Part shown: positions 24,052 to 33,621 of the stretch, one piece after another | Layout of the letters: each line of letters opens with the position of its first letter | Numbering within the stretch: position 1 is the first letter of the stretch | NCBI GenBank assembly: GCA_017621415.1 | Contig: JAGATD010000005.1 | Span: 1 to 40,571, forward strand | Source of the DNA: Clostridia bacterium | Lineage (GTDB): Bacteria; Bacillota; Clostridia; Oscillospirales; CAG-272 | Direction: 5' to 3' | Length of the DNA stretch: 40,571 nucleotides | Position numbers and translations under genes: made by a program | Notes under the pieces: model-generated | What the model was told of the DNA's origin: nothing | Database searches by the model: none | The model's input: only the letters and a program-made list of their open reading frames with translations

Positions 24052-24684
24052 TCAAATGCCGAGTGCCTTGAAAGTACGCTCTGTTGTATCCTCAATGCTA
24101 TCAGCGCCGACGGCGGTCGCAAGAACACCCTTTGCCTGATAGAAGTCCTTCAGGGGCTCTGTAGTTGAGTGATACACATCCAGTCTAGAGCGCACGACCT
24201 CGGGAGCATCGTCTGCACGAACAGTAAGCTTCGTGCCGCAAGCCTCGCAATCCTCGCCCTTAGCGGAAGGATTAGAAGTTACGTGATAGGTTTTTCCGCA
24301 AGAGGGACAAACGCGTCTGCCCGACATTCTGTCGATAATAACCTCGTCTGCAACCTCAAGGGACAATACCTTATCAAGGGTGATGCCCATTTTGTCAAGC
24401 GCCTCTGCCTGAGGAACGGTGCGAGGAAATCCGTCAAGGATGAATCCGTTAGCACAGTCCGATTCAGCAAGGCGATCCTTTACTATCCCGATAACAACGT
24501 TGTCGGGAACAAGTGCGCCCTGCTCAATAAATTTTTTGGCTAATGCTCCCATTTCGGTGCCGGCCTTGATAGCCTCACGGATTATCGCTCCTGTAGAGAT
24601 TGTCGGTATACCGAGTCTCTTTGAAACGATTTCTGCCTGAGTACCCTTACCTGCGCCGGGGGCGCCAAGAAAAATTATTTTCAT
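24052..24684 (-). CDS. adk: adenylate kinase
   Basis: A 210-residue long-form adenylate kinase, catalysing ATP + AMP = 2 ADP. The P-loop is GAPGAGKGT; the NMP-binding region includes STGAIIREAI, and FILDGFPRTVPQAE is the family hallmark. The LID domain carries CPSCGKTYH and CEACG, a Cys4 zinc site as in Gram-positive enzymes. It lies 24 nt past secY and overlaps nothing but almost touches map. Confidence 0.98.
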   Translation of the reverse strand: MKIIFLGAPGAGKGTQAEIVSKRLGIPTISTGAIIREAIKAGTEMGALAKKFIEQGALVPDNVVIGIVKDRLAESDCANGFILDGFPRTVPQAEALDKMGITLDKVLSLEVADEVIIDRMSGRRVCPSCGKTYHVTSNPSAKGEDCEACGTKLTVRADDAPEVVRSRLDVYHSTTEPLKDFYQAKGVLATAVGADSIEDTTERTFKALGI

Positions 24685-24708
24685 TTTGAGTTACCTCTTT
24701 TGCGTAAA

Positions 24709-26163
24709 TCAGTTAAGGAAGCCCTTGTAGTTACGCATTGTAAGCTGGGCCTCGAGTTCTCTGAATGTCTCAATAGCAACGCCAACAACGATGAGAAGAG
24801 TTGTACCACCGAAGGTGAAGATGCTAACCAGATTGGATACCGTAGGCTGGATATAGAGCATTTCATAGAACTGCTCATATCCGGGATTCTGAGCGAATAC
24901 ACCGGTATAACCGCCTCTGATTACCCACTCGAAGAAATATTTCAGAGCATGAGGACCGAGAAGCATGGGAAGAAGTGCGATAAACGCAAGGAAGAGTGCT
25001 CCTGCAAGAGTAATCTTGTTGAGGATCTTCTTGATATAATCAGCTGTGGATCTACCCTGTCTGATACCGGGGATAGCGCCGCCCTGCTTCTTAAGATTAT
25101 TTGCAACCTCAATAGGATTGAAGGTTATCTGAGTATAGAAGTATGCGAAAGCTATGATAAGCACAAAGGTAAGCAAGGGATATACAAAGCCATCGGTTCC
25201 TATAATTTCCATAAATGTACCCCATCCGGTATGTGTACCATCCGAATTCGTAAGAGCCAAAACCTTAGCGTTTGCAAGGATCTGGATAATTGTGGGAACA
25301 AAGGAAACGATAGAAGAAGCGAAGATGATAGGCATTACACCTGTCATATTAAGCTTAATCGGGAGATTAGAGCTTTGGCCACCGTACATCTTACGGCCAA
25401 CAACCTTCTTTGCATACTGAACGGGAATTCTTCTCTCAGAGCCGGTTATATAAATAACGAAAGCAATAAGAGCAAGAAGCATTGCAACAAGAAGAACAGC
25501 AAATACAGTAGAAATTATTGCATAAAGTACAACATTTTCTGTGTAGCTGTAGGTCGATGCAACGAACTGAACAAGGCTGTAAACGAACGAGGGAACCTCA
25601 GACACAATACCTGCAAAGAGAATAAGTGAAATACCGTTACCGATACCTCTCTCATTAATTCTCTCAGCAAGCCACATAACGAGAGTTGCACCTGCTGTAT
25701 AGCATGCTATGATAACTATACCGTAAAGCCATGCAAGATCACTCTCAGTAGCAGCCTTGGTAAGCGCTCCGCCATTAAGAAGCATAAAGTAATAACCTAC
25801 CGCTGTAACAATTGCAAGAACAAGTGTTACTATTCTGGTAATAGCGGTCATCTTCTTCTTATCTTCTTTAGCAATCTCGCCGAGCTTAGGGAAGACAACG
25901 GCAAGAAGCTGAATGATAATCGAAGCGTTAATGTAAGGCTGAACGCCAAGAGCGAAAAGTGTCATCTGGCTGAGTGCGCCGCCCGACAGAGTATTCATAT
26001 ACTGAAGAATAGTTCCGTTAAGGCTGTCAGCCAGGTTGTTTGCTTCAACATAGGGAACGGGAATAACCGTACCTATACGGAAAAGCAAGAGGATGAAAAG
26101 AGTGAAAAGTATCTTTGTCCTGATTTCTTTAGTATTCCAAGCGTTCTTTAAAGTCTGAAGCAT
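24709..26163 (-). CDS. secY: protein translocase subunit SecY
   Basis: A 484-residue channel protein with ten TM helices, the core of the Sec translocon. The family motifs PYINASIIIQLL, NERGIGNGISLI, GSERRIPVQYAKKV and ETFRELEAQL are all present. At 484 residues it is longer than the common 420-440. Extra length lies in outside loops: around residues 275-300 (after LANAKVLALTNSDG) and between TM9 and TM10 (residues about 405-445, LKYFFEWVIRGGYTGVFAQ). Its ATG shares a base with the rplO stop (TAATG), so the two are coupled. Confidence 0.97.
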   Translation of the reverse strand: MLQTLKNAWNTKEIRTKILFTLFILLLFRIGTVIPVPYVEANNLADSLNGTILQYMNTLSGGALSQMTLFALGVQPYINASIIIQLLAVVFPKLGEIAKEDKKKMTAITRIVTLVLAIVTAVGYYFMLLNGGALTKAATESDLAWLYGIVIIACYTAGATLVMWLAERINERGIGNGISLILFAGIVSEVPSFVYSLVQFVASTYSYTENVVLYAIISTVFAVLLVAMLLALIAFVIYITGSERRIPVQYAKKVVGRKMYGGQSSNLPIKLNMTGVMPIIFASSIVSFVPTIIQILANAKVLALTNSDGTHTGWGTFMEIIGTDGFVYPLLTFVLIIAFAYFYTQITFNPIEVANNLKKQGGAIPGIRQGRSTADYIKKILNKITLAGALFLAFIALLPMLLGPHALKYFFEWVIRGGYTGVFAQNPGYEQFYEMLYIQPTVSNLVSIFTFGGTTLLIVVGVAIETFRELEAQLTMRNYKGFLN

Positions 26164-26606
26164 TATACCACCTCAGTCTTTCCACCTACTGCCTCAATCT
26201 TCTCTTTAGCAGAAGCGGAGAAGACCGCTGCTTTAACAGTGAGTTTTTTGGTTATCTCACCCTCGCCAAGAACCTTGATGCCATCACCGATTGTATTGAT
26301 AATGCCTGCTGCAAGAAGTGCTGCTGCATCAACGGTGTCACCATCATTGAACTTGTTAAGAGTTTGAACATTTACAATTGCATAAACCTTACCGAAACGG
26401 AAGTTGTTAAAACCTCTCTTCGGGAGTTTTCTGTAAAGAGGGAGCTGTCCGCCCTCAAAGCCGGGTCTTACACCGCCGCCGGAACGAGCGTTCTGGCCCT
26501 TGTGACCCTTGCCTGCTGTTTTTCCGTTTCCGGAACCTGCGCCTCTACCCTTGCGGAATCTCTCCTTAACGGAGCCTTCTTTGGGTGAAAGTTCATGGAG
26601 CTTCAT
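26163..26606 (-). CDS. rplO: 50S ribosomal protein L15
   Basis: A 147-residue L15: [20 protein letters not shown], then the Gly-rich [22 protein letters not shown] arm that reaches into 23S rRNA, and a globular C-terminus. The start is 26606; an ATG six codons upstream overlaps the AAAGGAGG ribosome site itself and cannot be the start. L15 is needed for late assembly of the large subunit. It is followed directly by secY. Confidence 0.97.
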   Translation of the reverse strand: MKLHELSPKEGSVKERFRKGRGAGSGNGKTAGKGHKGQNARSGGGVRPGFEGGQLPLYRKLPKRGFNNFRFGKVYAIVNVQTLNKFNDGDTVDAAALLAAGIINTIGDGIKVLGEGEITKKLTVKAAVFSASAKEKIEAVGGKTEVV

Positions 26607-26630
26607 TTTATATCCTCCTTTCAATTCCGA

Positions 26631-26810
26631 TTAAACGGCCTCTACCTTAACAAGGTGAGAGATTACTTTGATTTTGCCCTGAAGGCAAGCATTGTTAGCC
26701 TGAACGGTGAAATCGCCGGGTCTCTTGAGACCAAGAGAGTGAGCGGTTGCTATCTGACCCTTCTGGCAAGAAATAAGGCTCTTTACGAGTGTAACCTTAA
26801 CGTTTTCCAT
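26631..26810 (-). CDS. rpmD: 50S ribosomal protein L30
   Basis: A 59-residue protein, MENVKVTLVKSLISCQKGQI, then HSLGLKRPGDFTVQANNACLQGKIKVISHLVKVEAV. The VTLVKS..., LGL-R/K-P pattern and final HLV are those of bacterial L30. It fills the standard gap between rpsE and rplO: 13 nt after rpsE and 24 nt before rplO. Confidence 0.96.
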   Translation of the reverse strand: MENVKVTLVKSLISCQKGQIATAHSLGLKRPGDFTVQANNACLQGKIKVISHLVKVEAV

Positions 26811-26823
26811 TACTGCTACCCCC

Positions 26824-27327
26824 TTACGCCTTTATATCTTCTACGCTAAGTCCGCGCAGAGCTGCAATTTCCTCAGCGGTTTTGAGAGCCTTGAGACCTT
26901 CGAAGGTAGCCTTAACCACGTTGGTGGGATTGGTTGAACGAAGGCACTTAGCACGAATGTTCTTAATACCTGCAAGAGCAAGGATTGTACGAACAGTACC
27001 GCCTGCGATAATACCGGTACCGGGAGCGGCGGGCTTAAGGAGAACCTTACCTGCGCCATACTCACCGATAATCTCGTGAGGAATTGTACCGCCGTGAAGC
27101 GATACGGTGATCATATTTTTCTTTGCGTCCTCGATGCCCTTACGGATTGCATCGGGAACCTCGGCTGCCTTACCAAGGCCAAAGCCTACATGTCCATTTC
27201 CGTCGCCTACTACCATGATAGCTGCAAAACGAGCGATTCTACCGCCCTTTACGGTCTTGGAAACACGGTTTAAAACTACAAGCTGCTCCTGAAGCTCAAG
27301 CTCAGCTGCATTAATTCTTTTTGCCAT
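26824..27327 (-). CDS. rpsE: 30S ribosomal protein S5
   Basis: A 167-residue S5. The N-terminal dsRNA-binding-like domain includes [31 protein letters not shown], and the C-terminal domain has [43 protein letters not shown]. The KGGR loop near residue 28 is the spectinomycin-site loop. It takes part in decoding fidelity near the mRNA entrance. It follows rplR by 54 nt. Confidence 0.98.
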   Translation of the reverse strand: MAKRINAAELELQEQLVVLNRVSKTVKGGRIARFAAIMVVGDGNGHVGFGLGKAAEVPDAIRKGIEDAKKNMITVSLHGGTIPHEIIGEYGAGKVLLKPAAPGTGIIAGGTVRTILALAGIKNIRAKCLRSTNPTNVVKATFEGLKALKTAEEIAALRGLSVEDIKA

Positions 27328-27381
27328 GTTAAACTCCTTATAGAATGTTTCTTTTGTTCGAAACAGTGTACAAACCGGCGA

Positions 27382-27741
27382 TTAGAACTTAAGGCCGCCC
27401 TCGCGAGCACCTTCAGCCAATTCCGATACACGTCCGTGATAAATGTAGCCACCGCGGTCAAATACTACTGCGGAAATGCCTTTTGCAAGAGCTCTCTCTG
27501 CGAGAAGAGCGCCTACCTTGCGGGCTGCTTCCTTGTTAGAGGTTGCGCCCTCAAAATCCTTCTCATAAGTGTTTGCACTTACAAGTGTTACACCTGCAAC
27601 ATCGTCGATGATCTGAGCGGAGATGTTAGCGTTAGAACGGTATACTGCAAGACGAGGTCTTTCAGCAGTGCCGGAGATCTTACCGCGAACTCTCTTATGT
27701 CTCTTAAGACGCTGTGCGTTACTGTCGATTCTCTTAACCAT
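27382..27741 (-). CDS. rplR: 50S ribosomal protein L18
   Basis: A 119-residue L18 with the 5S-rRNA-binding N-terminus ([37 protein letters not shown]) and the C-terminal [26 protein letters not shown]. It helps attach 5S rRNA to the large subunit with L5 and L25. 18 nt after rplF. Confidence 0.98.
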   Translation of the reverse strand: MVKRIDSNAQRLKRHKRVRGKISGTAERPRLAVYRSNANISAQIIDDVAGVTLVSANTYEKDFEGATSNKEAARKVGALLAERALAKGISAVVFDRGGYIYHGRVSELAEGAREGGLKF

Positions 27742-27759
27742 TTTAACAGTCTCCTTTCA

Positions 27760-28299
27760 TTATTTACCGGTCTTTCCGGCCTTACGGCGGATGTGTTCGC
27801 CGGCATACTTAACACCCTTACCGAGGTAGGGCTCAGGAGGTCTCTTGGATCTGATAACAGCTGCAACCTGTCCAACTGCCTGCTTGTCAATACCCTTAAC
27901 TATAATAGTGGTCTGATCGGGGCACTCGAACTTGATGCCGTTAGCTTCCTCAAAAACAACGGGGTGAGAGTAGCCAAGACCAAGAACAATCTTGCCTGCC
28001 TGCTTCTCAACTCTGTAACCTACACCAACGATCTCGAGCTTCTTCTCATAACCCTTGGTAACACCAACGATCATATTGTTGAGAAGAGTTCTTGTGAGGC
28101 CGTGAAGAGCACGGTTCTCTTTTTCGTCATTGGGGCGGGTAACAGTGATCTTGTCACCGTCCTGTGCGATGGTAAGTGCTGCGTGGAAGGTGTCCTTAAG
28201 TTCGCCGAGAGGGCCCTTTACAGTAACATTGTTGCCCTCAGCAACGGTTACGGTAACGCCTGCGGGAACGGTAATAGGTTCTCTACCAATTCTTGACAT
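27760..28299 (-). CDS. rplF: 50S ribosomal protein L6
   Basis: A 179-residue L6 with two homologous domains (about 1-80 and 85-179): SRIGREPITVPAGVTVTV, HGLTRTLLNNMIVGVTKGYEKKLEIVGVGYRV, and the signature RSKRPPEPYLGKGVKYAGEHIRRKAGKTGK. It lies at the base of the L7/L12 stalk. 21 nt after rpsH. Confidence 0.98.
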   Translation of the reverse strand: MSRIGREPITVPAGVTVTVAEGNNVTVKGPLGELKDTFHAALTIAQDGDKITVTRPNDEKENRALHGLTRTLLNNMIVGVTKGYEKKLEIVGVGYRVEKQAGKIVLGLGYSHPVVFEEANGIKFECPDQTTIIVKGIDKQAVGQVAAVIRSKRPPEPYLGKGVKYAGEHIRRKAGKTGK

Positions 28300-28320
28300 A
28301 ACTTTACTACCTCCCTATTA

Positions 28321-28719
28321 TTACCAAACGAAGGCGAGAATTTCGCCGCCAACGTTTGCCTGTCTTGCCTTTTTGTCGGTCATAACACCCTTAGAGGTGG
28401 ATACGATCGCGATTCCAAGTCCGTTCATAACCTTGGGCATATCCTCACAGTTGGAGTAAATGCGGAGACCGGGCTTAGAAACTCTCTTAAGGCCGTGAAT
28501 AACCTTCTGCTTGCCGGGAGCGTACTTAAGGGTAACACGAATGATGCCCTGCTTGCCGTCCTCAACAATCTGGAAGTTCTTAATATAACCTTCCTCAAGA
28601 AGAATCTCTGCGATTGCCTTCTTAAGGTTGGATGCGGGAATATCAACAGACTCATGCTTTGCATCATTTGCATTTCTGATTCTGGTAAGCATGTCTGCGA
28701 TTACGTCTGAAATTTGCAT
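28321..28719 (-). CDS. rpsH: 30S ribosomal protein S8
   Basis: A 132-residue S8: [34 protein letters not shown] at the N-terminus and [31 protein letters not shown] at the end, both typical. S8 binds helix 21 of 16S rRNA and in E. coli represses the spc operon. A 161-nt structured spacer, unusually long for this operon, precedes it. Confidence 0.98.
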   Translation of the reverse strand: MQISDVIADMLTRIRNANDAKHESVDIPASNLKKAIAEILLEEGYIKNFQIVEDGKQGIIRVTLKYAPGKQKVIHGLKRVSKPGLRIYSNCEDMPKVMNGLGIAIVSTSKGVMTDKKARQANVGGEILAFVW

Positions 28720-28880
28720 GTTTTTATCCTCCTATATGCAAGTTTTCTTTTCTTGCTGCCGCAAATAGCGGCGGCGTATCGGGGGTTAAAGCCCAAGGTA
28801 CGGCCTAAAGTCTTGACCGCCCTTTTGGAGCTTTCCTACCGAATGCTGGGAGATGCTTTGGCATCTCTAAAAAACGTTTT
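28720..28880 (-). other. structured spacer between rpsN and rpsH
   Basis: Neighbouring genes here are normally 10-25 nt apart, but this gap is 161 nt and has no credible open frame. It holds GCCGC/GCGGC (28758-28762, 28768-28772, 5-nt loop), the 7-bp stem GAGATGC/GCATCTC (28850-28856, 28861-28867, 4-nt loop) and the palindrome AAAAAACGTTTTTT (28870-28883) overlapping the rpsN stop. It could be an RNA protein-binding site, a processing site or an attenuator. No known family is recognised. Confidence 0.5.
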
Positions 28881-29066
28881 TTACCAAGATGCCTTTCTTA
28901 CTCCGGGAATCTCGCCCTTGTATGCGAGCTCACGGAAGCATATACGGCAGATACCGTACTTACGAAGGTAAGCGTGAGGTCTGCCACAGATTTTGCATCT
29001 GTTGTATGCGCGAGTAGAGAACTTAGGCTCTCTCTGCTGCTTGAGAATCATTGACTTCTTTGCCAT
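28881..29066 (-). CDS. rpsN: 30S ribosomal protein S14 type Z (zinc form)
   Basis: A 61-residue short S14: [23 protein letters not shown] then [38 protein letters not shown]. Two Cys-x2-Cys pairs bind zinc, the C+ form typical of Gram-positives. It is located in the 30S head. Named rpsZ in some schemes. 12 nt after rplE. Confidence 0.98.
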   Translation of the reverse strand: MAKKSMILKQQREPKFSTRAYNRCKICGRPHAYLRKYGICRICFRELAYKGEIPGVRKASW

Positions 29067-29078
29067 TGTTGTTTCTCC

Positions 29079-29618
29079 TTAATTTGCAAAGGGTGCGCCC
29101 ATAAGGGTGAGCATCTCTTTTGCTTCTTCGTCGGTGTTAGCGGTTGTTACGAAGACGATATCCATACCGCGGATCTTCTCTACCTTGTCGTACTCGATTT
29201 CGGGGAAGATAAGCTGCTCCTTAAGACCGAGAGCATAGTTGCCTCTGCCATCGAAGCCGTTGGGGTTGATACCCTTGAAGTCACGTACTCTGGGGAGTGC
29301 GAAGCTGAAGAGCTTATCCATAAACTCATACATCTTCTCGCCTCTGAGAGTTACCTTAACGCCAATCTTCATGCCCTCACGGAGCTTGAAGTTAGCTATG
29401 GACTTGTGTGCGAAAGTAGGAACTGCCTTCTGGCCGGAGATAAGAGTAATCTCATCGATTACGTTATCAATAACCTTGGAGTTTTCCTTTGCATCACCGC
29501 AACCAACGTTGATTACGATCTTGTTAAACTTCGGAATCTGCATTACCGAAGAGTAACCAAACTTCTTCATGAGGGCGGGAGCTACTTCATTCTTATACTT
29601 TTCAGCAAATCTTGACAT
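29079..29618 (-). CDS. rplE: 50S ribosomal protein L5
   Basis: A 179-residue L5. [53 protein letters not shown] and [35 protein letters not shown] are all family hallmarks. It binds 5S rRNA and contacts P-site tRNA. 17 nt after rplX. Confidence 0.98.
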   Translation of the reverse strand: MSRFAEKYKNEVAPALMKKFGYSSVMQIPKFNKIVINVGCGDAKENSKVIDNVIDEITLISGQKAVPTFAHKSIANFKLREGMKIGVKVTLRGEKMYEFMDKLFSFALPRVRDFKGINPNGFDGRGNYALGLKEQLIFPEIEYDKVEKIRGMDIVFVTTANTDEEAKEMLTLMGAPFAN

Positions 29619-29635
29619 TTATCTCTACCTCCTCA

Positions 29636-29950
29636 TTATATTTCTGCGCCGCACTTAGCGCAAACGCGGACTTTCTTACCGTCCACAAACTTAACCTTTG
29701 TGCGAACACCCTTGTCGCACTTGGGGCAAACAAGCTGAACCTTGCAAGCATACATAGCGCCCTCAGTCTTAACGATCTGAGACTTTTCGCCCTGGCGGCG
29801 AGCCTTAGTGTGCTTGGATACAACGTTAGCGCCCTCAACGATTACCTTGCCCTCTTCAGGAGAGGTTGCGATAACCTTACCGCGAGTACCCTTGGAGTTA
29901 CCGGAGAGAACAACAACGGTATCGTCTTTTTTAATATGAAGCTTATCCAT
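29636..29950 (-). CDS. rplX: 50S ribosomal protein L24
   Basis: A 104-residue L24 with the KOW motif near the N-terminus (MDKLHIKKDDTVVVLSGNSKG) and a C-terminal zinc ribbon (CPKCDKG, then VCAKCGAEI). The start at 29950 stands 9 nt from AGGAGG; an ATG two codons earlier (29956) is too close to it. L24 starts assembly of the large subunit. 20 nt after rplN. Confidence 0.97.
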   Translation of the reverse strand: MDKLHIKKDDTVVVLSGNSKGTRGKVIATSPEEGKVIVEGANVVSKHTKARRQGEKSQIVKTEGAMYACKVQLVCPKCDKGVRTKVKFVDGKKVRVCAKCGAEI

Positions 29951-29970
29951 TATCATTTTCCTCCTGTAAA

Positions 29971-30339
29971 TTAAAGTACTTCGGGTGCAAGAGACATGAT
30001 CTTGGTGAAGTCATGCTCACGAAGCTCTCTTGCTACCGGGCCAAAGATACGAGTACCTCTGGGTGTCTTGTCTTCCTTAATAATAACTGCAGCGTTCTCA
30101 TCAAACTTGATGTAAGAACCGTCTGCACGGCGAATCTCCTTGACAGTTCTAACTACAACTGCCTTTACAACATCGCCCTTCTTAACTACGCCGCCGGGAG
30201 CTGCCTTTTTAACAGCGCAAACAACGATATCACCGATGCTTGCATAGCGACGACCTGAACCGCCGAGAACACGGATGCACATAAGTTCCTTAGCACCGGT
30301 GTTGTCTGCGACTTTCATTAACGATTGCTGCTGAATCAC
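29971..30339 (-). CDS. rplN: 50S ribosomal protein L14
   Basis: A 122-residue L14: [45 protein letters not shown] and, at the end, [29 protein letters not shown]. The start codon is GTG (30337-30339) with AGGAGG eight bases upstream, and no ATG fits. It is part of bridge B8 to the small subunit. A 76-nt spacer separates it from rpsQ. Confidence 0.98.
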   Translation of the reverse strand: MIQQQSLMKVADNTGAKELMCIRVLGGSGRRYASIGDIVVCAVKKAAPGGVVKKGDVVKAVVVRTVKEIRRADGSYIKFDENAAVIIKEDKTPRGTRIFGPVARELREHDFTKIMSLAPEVL

Positions 30340-30415
30340 TGTTTTTTCCTCCTTTTTCGGTAAACCTTTAATCTACCTACTGGTTTAGTGACTTTACTTA
30401 TTTTTGTTAATAGAA

Positions 30416-30676
30416 TTATTTAGCCTTCTCAATGATCTCAACAAAGCGCCATCTCTTAGTCTTAGAAAGAGGTCTTGTCTCCATCACAGCTACCTTATCG
30501 CCTACACCGCAGGTGTTAGCCTCATCATGAGCGTGAATCTTAACGGTTCTCTTGATGATCTTGCCATACTTGGGATGACGAACGTTGTCCTCGATAGCAA
30601 CTACGATGGTCTTATCCATCTTATCGCTGACTACCTTACCAACTCTAACTTTTCTGAGCTTACGATCTTCAGTCAT
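30416..30676 (-). CDS. rpsQ: 30S ribosomal protein S17
   Basis: An 86-residue OB-fold S17: [23 protein letters not shown], then [13 protein letters not shown], then [28 protein letters not shown]. The start is 30676; the ATG two codons before it lies only 2 nt from GGAGG. It is a primary binder of 16S rRNA. 14 nt after rpmC. Confidence 0.98.
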   Translation of the reverse strand: MTEDRKLRKVRVGKVVSDKMDKTIVVAIEDNVRHPKYGKIIKRTVKIHAHDEANTCGVGDKVAVMETRPLSKTKRWRFVEIIEKAK

Positions 30677-30690
30677 TTTCATTACCTCCG

Positions 30691-30879
30691 TTATGCATTC
30701 TTCTCGCGAAGAACAGTCATTACGCGAGCAATGTCATGCTTAACATCTTTAATTTTGTGAGGATTCTCAAGCTGCTTTACTTCAAGCTGGAAGCGAAGAT
30801 TGAAAAGTTCTTCCTTGAGCTCGGCAAGCTTTTCATTAAGCTGCTCTACGCTCATATTTCTGAGTTCTGTTGCTTTCAT
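30691..30879 (-). CDS. rpmC: 50S ribosomal protein L29
   Basis: A 62-residue two-helix protein: [20 protein letters not shown], then [39 protein letters not shown], typical of L29. It lies by the tunnel exit and is a docking site for trigger factor and SRP with L23. The gene is 3 nt after rplP. Confidence 0.98.
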   Translation of the reverse strand: MKATELRNMSVEQLNEKLAELKEELFNLRFQLEVKQLENPHKIKDVKHDIARVMTVLREKNA

Positions 30880-30882
30880 TGC

Positions 30883-31311
30883 TTAAACCTCCTCGTTCTC
30901 AAGGTCGGCTTTTCTTGCAAACTTGCACTTGATAGGAAGCTTGTTAGAAGCCAGACGCATTGCCTCTTTAGCCTGCTCCTCTGTTACACCGTCCATCTCG
31001 AACATTACACGTCCGGGCTTAACAACGGCTACCCAATACTCGGGTGAACCCTTACCTGAACCCATTCGAGTCTCGGCAGGCTTCTCGGTGATAGGCTTGT
31101 CGGGGAATATTTTGATCCAGACCTTACCGCCACGCTTTACGTATCTTGTCATCGCGATACGGGCAGCCTCAATCTGATTGGATGTGATCCATGCGGGCTC
31201 GGTGGCAATAAGACCGAAGGAGCCGTTAGTGATCTTGTTACCGCGAAGGGCTTTACCTGTAAGTCTGCCGCGCTGTACACGACGGAACTTTACTCTCTTA
31301 GGCATTAACAT
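30883..31311 (-). CDS. rplP: 50S ribosomal protein L16
   Basis: A 142-residue L16: [80 protein letters not shown]. The start at 31311 shares one base with the rpsC stop (TAATG), so translation is coupled, and GGGGGT lies nine bases upstream; a second ATG two codons later is possible. It organises the A-site region of 23S rRNA. Confidence 0.98.
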   Translation of the reverse strand: MLMPKRVKFRRVQRGRLTGKALRGNKITNGSFGLIATEPAWITSNQIEAARIAMTRYVKRGGKVWIKIFPDKPITEKPAETRMGSGKGSPEYWVAVVKPGRVMFEMDGVTEEQAKEAMRLASNKLPIKCKFARKADLENEEV

Positions 31312-32090
31312 TAGTTGTTACCCCCTTCGTTGTTTCTCTTGAAAGGACGGTTGCCGCCCTCACGACGCTGACCGTCTCTGCGAGCAGGACGTCTGTCGTT
31401 ACGGTTACCATCATTTCTTCTACGGGGTCTCTCAGGACGGTCAGATCTCTGGTTCATGCTCTCTGCGAGAACCTCACCCTTGTAGATCCAAACCTTGATA
31501 CCGATCTTACCGTAGGTTGTGTTTGCTTCCCAGAATCCGTAGTCGATGTCGGCACGGAGTGTCTGAAGCGGAATAGTACCCTCATGGTAGTGCTCTGTAC
31601 GAGCAATCTCAGCGCCGCCAAGACGACCGGAGCAGGATACCTTGATACCCTTAACGCCAAGACGCATGGTTCTGCCGATAGCGAGCTTCATAGCTCTACG
31701 GAAGGATACTCTCTTCTCAAGCTGTGCTGCAATAGACTCTGCAACAAGCTGAGCATTTATATCGGGATTCTTGATCTCGATTACGTTAACTACTACGGGG
31801 CGGCCAACAAGTGCCTCGAGTTCTGCTCTGAGCTTTTCGATCTCAGCGCCATGGAAGCCGATTACAACACCTGGCTTTGCACACTGGATGAAAACTCTAA
31901 CGCGAGCAGAGTCGCGCTCGATCTCGATTTTGGGAACGCCTGCGCCCTGAAGCTTAGCCTTTACGTATTCTCTGATCTTATGGTCGGATACGATTGTATC
32001 GCCCATTTCCTTAGCGTTAACAAACCATCTGGAATCCCAGTTCTTTATAACGCCAACTCTCAGACCGTGGGGATTAACCTTCTGTCCCAT
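31311..32090 (-). CDS. rpsC: 30S ribosomal protein S3
   Basis: A 259-residue S3 with a KH domain and the C-terminal S3 domain ([54 protein letters not shown]). S3 lies at the mRNA entry tunnel and helps unwind mRNA. Two oddities are visible. The KH-loop GxxG, usually GRKG, GKGG or GKKG, here reads GFHG (residues 78-81), losing its basic residues. A tail of about 48 residues after residue 211 is almost all Arg, Asn, Gly, Asp and Gln. Such tails occur in several Clostridia and may bind RNA. One nucleotide separates it from rplV. Confidence 0.98.
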   Translation of the reverse strand: MGQKVNPHGLRVGVIKNWDSRWFVNAKEMGDTIVSDHKIREYVKAKLQGAGVPKIEIERDSARVRVFIQCAKPGVVIGFHGAEIEKLRAELEALVGRPVVVNVIEIKNPDINAQLVAESIAAQLEKRVSFRRAMKLAIGRTMRLGVKGIKVSCSGRLGGAEIARTEHYHEGTIPLQTLRADIDYGFWEANTTYGKIGIKVWIYKGEVLAESMNQRSDRPERPRRRNDGNRNDRRPARRDGQRREGGNRPFKRNNEGGNN

Positions 32091-32091
32091 G

Positions 32092-32433
32092 TCAGCCTAC
32101 CTCCTTTTCCTTTACTGTAAGTGTTACATGGCTGGTTCTCTTAAGAATCTGGAATGCTCTGCCCTGAGCTCTGGGCTGTACTCTCTTGAGTGTGGGGCCG
32201 GGGCATACGAAGCATTCGGAAACATAGAGGTTACCTGCGTCCATGTTGAAGTTGTGTTCTGCATTTGCTACCGCGCTCTTAAGAAGCTTGATAAGATGCT
32301 CGGATGCGATCTTGTTGGTGTTCTTAAGAATAGCCATTGCTGTATTGGTATCCTTGCCTCTGATGAGGTCAAGTACGATCTGTACCTTGCGCGGAGAAAT
32401 TCTCACATATTTAAGATGTGCTTTTGCTTCCAT
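32092..32433 (-). CDS. rplV: 50S ribosomal protein L22
   Basis: A 113-residue L22: [28 protein letters not shown], then [51 protein letters not shown]. The C-terminal arm lines the exit tunnel at the macrolide-sensitive constriction. No resistance-type insertion is seen. 38 nt after rpsS. Confidence 0.98.
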   Translation of the reverse strand: MEAKAHLKYVRISPRKVQIVLDLIRGKDTNTAMAILKNTNKIASEHLIKLLKSAVANAEHNFNMDAGNLYVSECFVCPGPTLKRVQPRAQGRAFQILKRTSHVTLTVKEKEVG

Positions 32434-32471
32434 TATGGAATTGCCTCCTCTCGCTTTTTGCGATTACTTTA

Positions 32472-32753
32472 TTACTTTCCGTTGTTGGATGTCTTCGAAC
32501 CTGCGTGACCCTTGAAGGTACGGGTAGGTGCGAACTCACCGAGCTTGTGTCCTACCATATCCTCGGTAACATATACCGGAACATGCTTTCTACCGTCGTG
32601 AACAGCAATTGTGTGACCGATGAACTCGGGGAATATAGTAGACGAACGAGACCAGGTCTTAAGAACCTTCTTCTCATTTTTTTCATTCATTGCACATACG
32701 CGGTCAAAGAGTTTCTTTTCAACGTAGGGTGCTTTCTTTAAGCTTCTGCTCAT
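32472..32753 (-). CDS. rpsS: 30S ribosomal protein S19
   Basis: A 93-residue S19: [70 protein letters not shown]. It is in the 30S head with S13. 20 nt after rplB. Confidence 0.98.
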   Translation of the reverse strand: MSRSLKKAPYVEKKLFDRVCAMNEKNEKKVLKTWSRSSTIFPEFIGHTIAVHDGRKHVPVYVTEDMVGHKLGEFAPTRTFKGHAGSKTSNNGK

Positions 32754-32773
32754 TAGTTATTCTCCTCCGTCAA

Positions 32774-33604
32774 TTACTTAGCGTTTCTGCGCTTTATAAT
32801 GAATTTGTTGGTTCTAGCCTTCTTGTTTCTGGTCTTATAACCAAGAGCGGGCTTGCCCCAAGGAGTAACAGGACCGGGACGACCGATAGGAGACTTACCT
32901 TCACCACCACCGTGAGGGTGATCACAGGGGTTCATTACAGAACCGCGAACTGTGGGACGAACGCCCTTGTGACGGGTCTTACCTGCCTTACCGAGCTTAA
33001 CGGTCTCGTGCTCGATGTTACCAACCTGACCGATAGTTGCCTTGCACTCAAGACGAACTATACGAACTTCACCGGAGGGAAGTCTTACCTGAGCTGTGCC
33101 GTTCTCCTTAGCCATAAGCTGTGCAAAAGCACCTGCAGAACGAACAAGCTGTGCGCCCTTACCGGGGTAAAGCTCGATGTTGTGAATGATAGTACCAACA
33201 GGAATAGCGGAAATAGGAAGCACGTTGCCGGGCTTGATGTCCGCATCAGCACCGGAGGTTACAACGTCGCCGTCAGTAAGACCAACGGGAGCGATGATGT
33301 AGCTCTTCTTTCCTGCCTCGTTCTCAAGGAGAGCGATGTAGGAGGTTCTGTTGGGGTCGTACTCTATACCGAGTACCTTTGCAGACTCGTCAGCATTTCT
33401 CTTGAAATCGATAAGTCTGTACTTCTGCTTGTTACCGCCGCCATGATGACGAACAGTGATCTTACCGTAGCTGTTACGGCCAGCATTCTTCTTTTTCTTA
33501 ACAATGAGGCTCTTCTCAGGGGAGAACTTAGTAACCTCTTCAAAGGAGGGGCTCATCATATTTCTGCGCGACGGGGTCGTCGGTTTGTATTTAATAGTTG
33601 CCAT
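32774..33604 (-). CDS. rplB: 50S ribosomal protein L2
   Basis: A 276-residue L2 with the N-terminal [26 protein letters not shown], the middle [31 protein letters not shown] and the C-terminal [38 protein letters not shown] containing the conserved His needed for peptidyl transfer. 17 nt after rplW. Confidence 0.99.
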   Translation of the reverse strand: MATIKYKPTTPSRRNMMSPSFEEVTKFSPEKSLIVKKKKNAGRNSYGKITVRHHGGGNKQKYRLIDFKRNADESAKVLGIEYDPNRTSYIALLENEAGKKSYIIAPVGLTDGDVVTSGADADIKPGNVLPISAIPVGTIIHNIELYPGKGAQLVRSAGAFAQLMAKENGTAQVRLPSGEVRIVRLECKATIGQVGNIEHETVKLGKAGKTRHKGVRPTVRGSVMNPCDHPHGGGEGKSPIGRPGPVTPWGKPALGYKTRNKKARTNKFIIKRRNAK

Positions 33605-33621
33605 TACTCTCTACCTCCTCG

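Noticed and set aside
24051..24128. N-terminal extension of map
   Set aside because: The extra 26 residues are unlike any methionine aminopeptidase and lie wholly inside adk.
24700..25629. 309-codon plus-strand frame opposite secY
   Set aside because: Antisense shadow of a certain gene; no domain, promoter or ribosome site.
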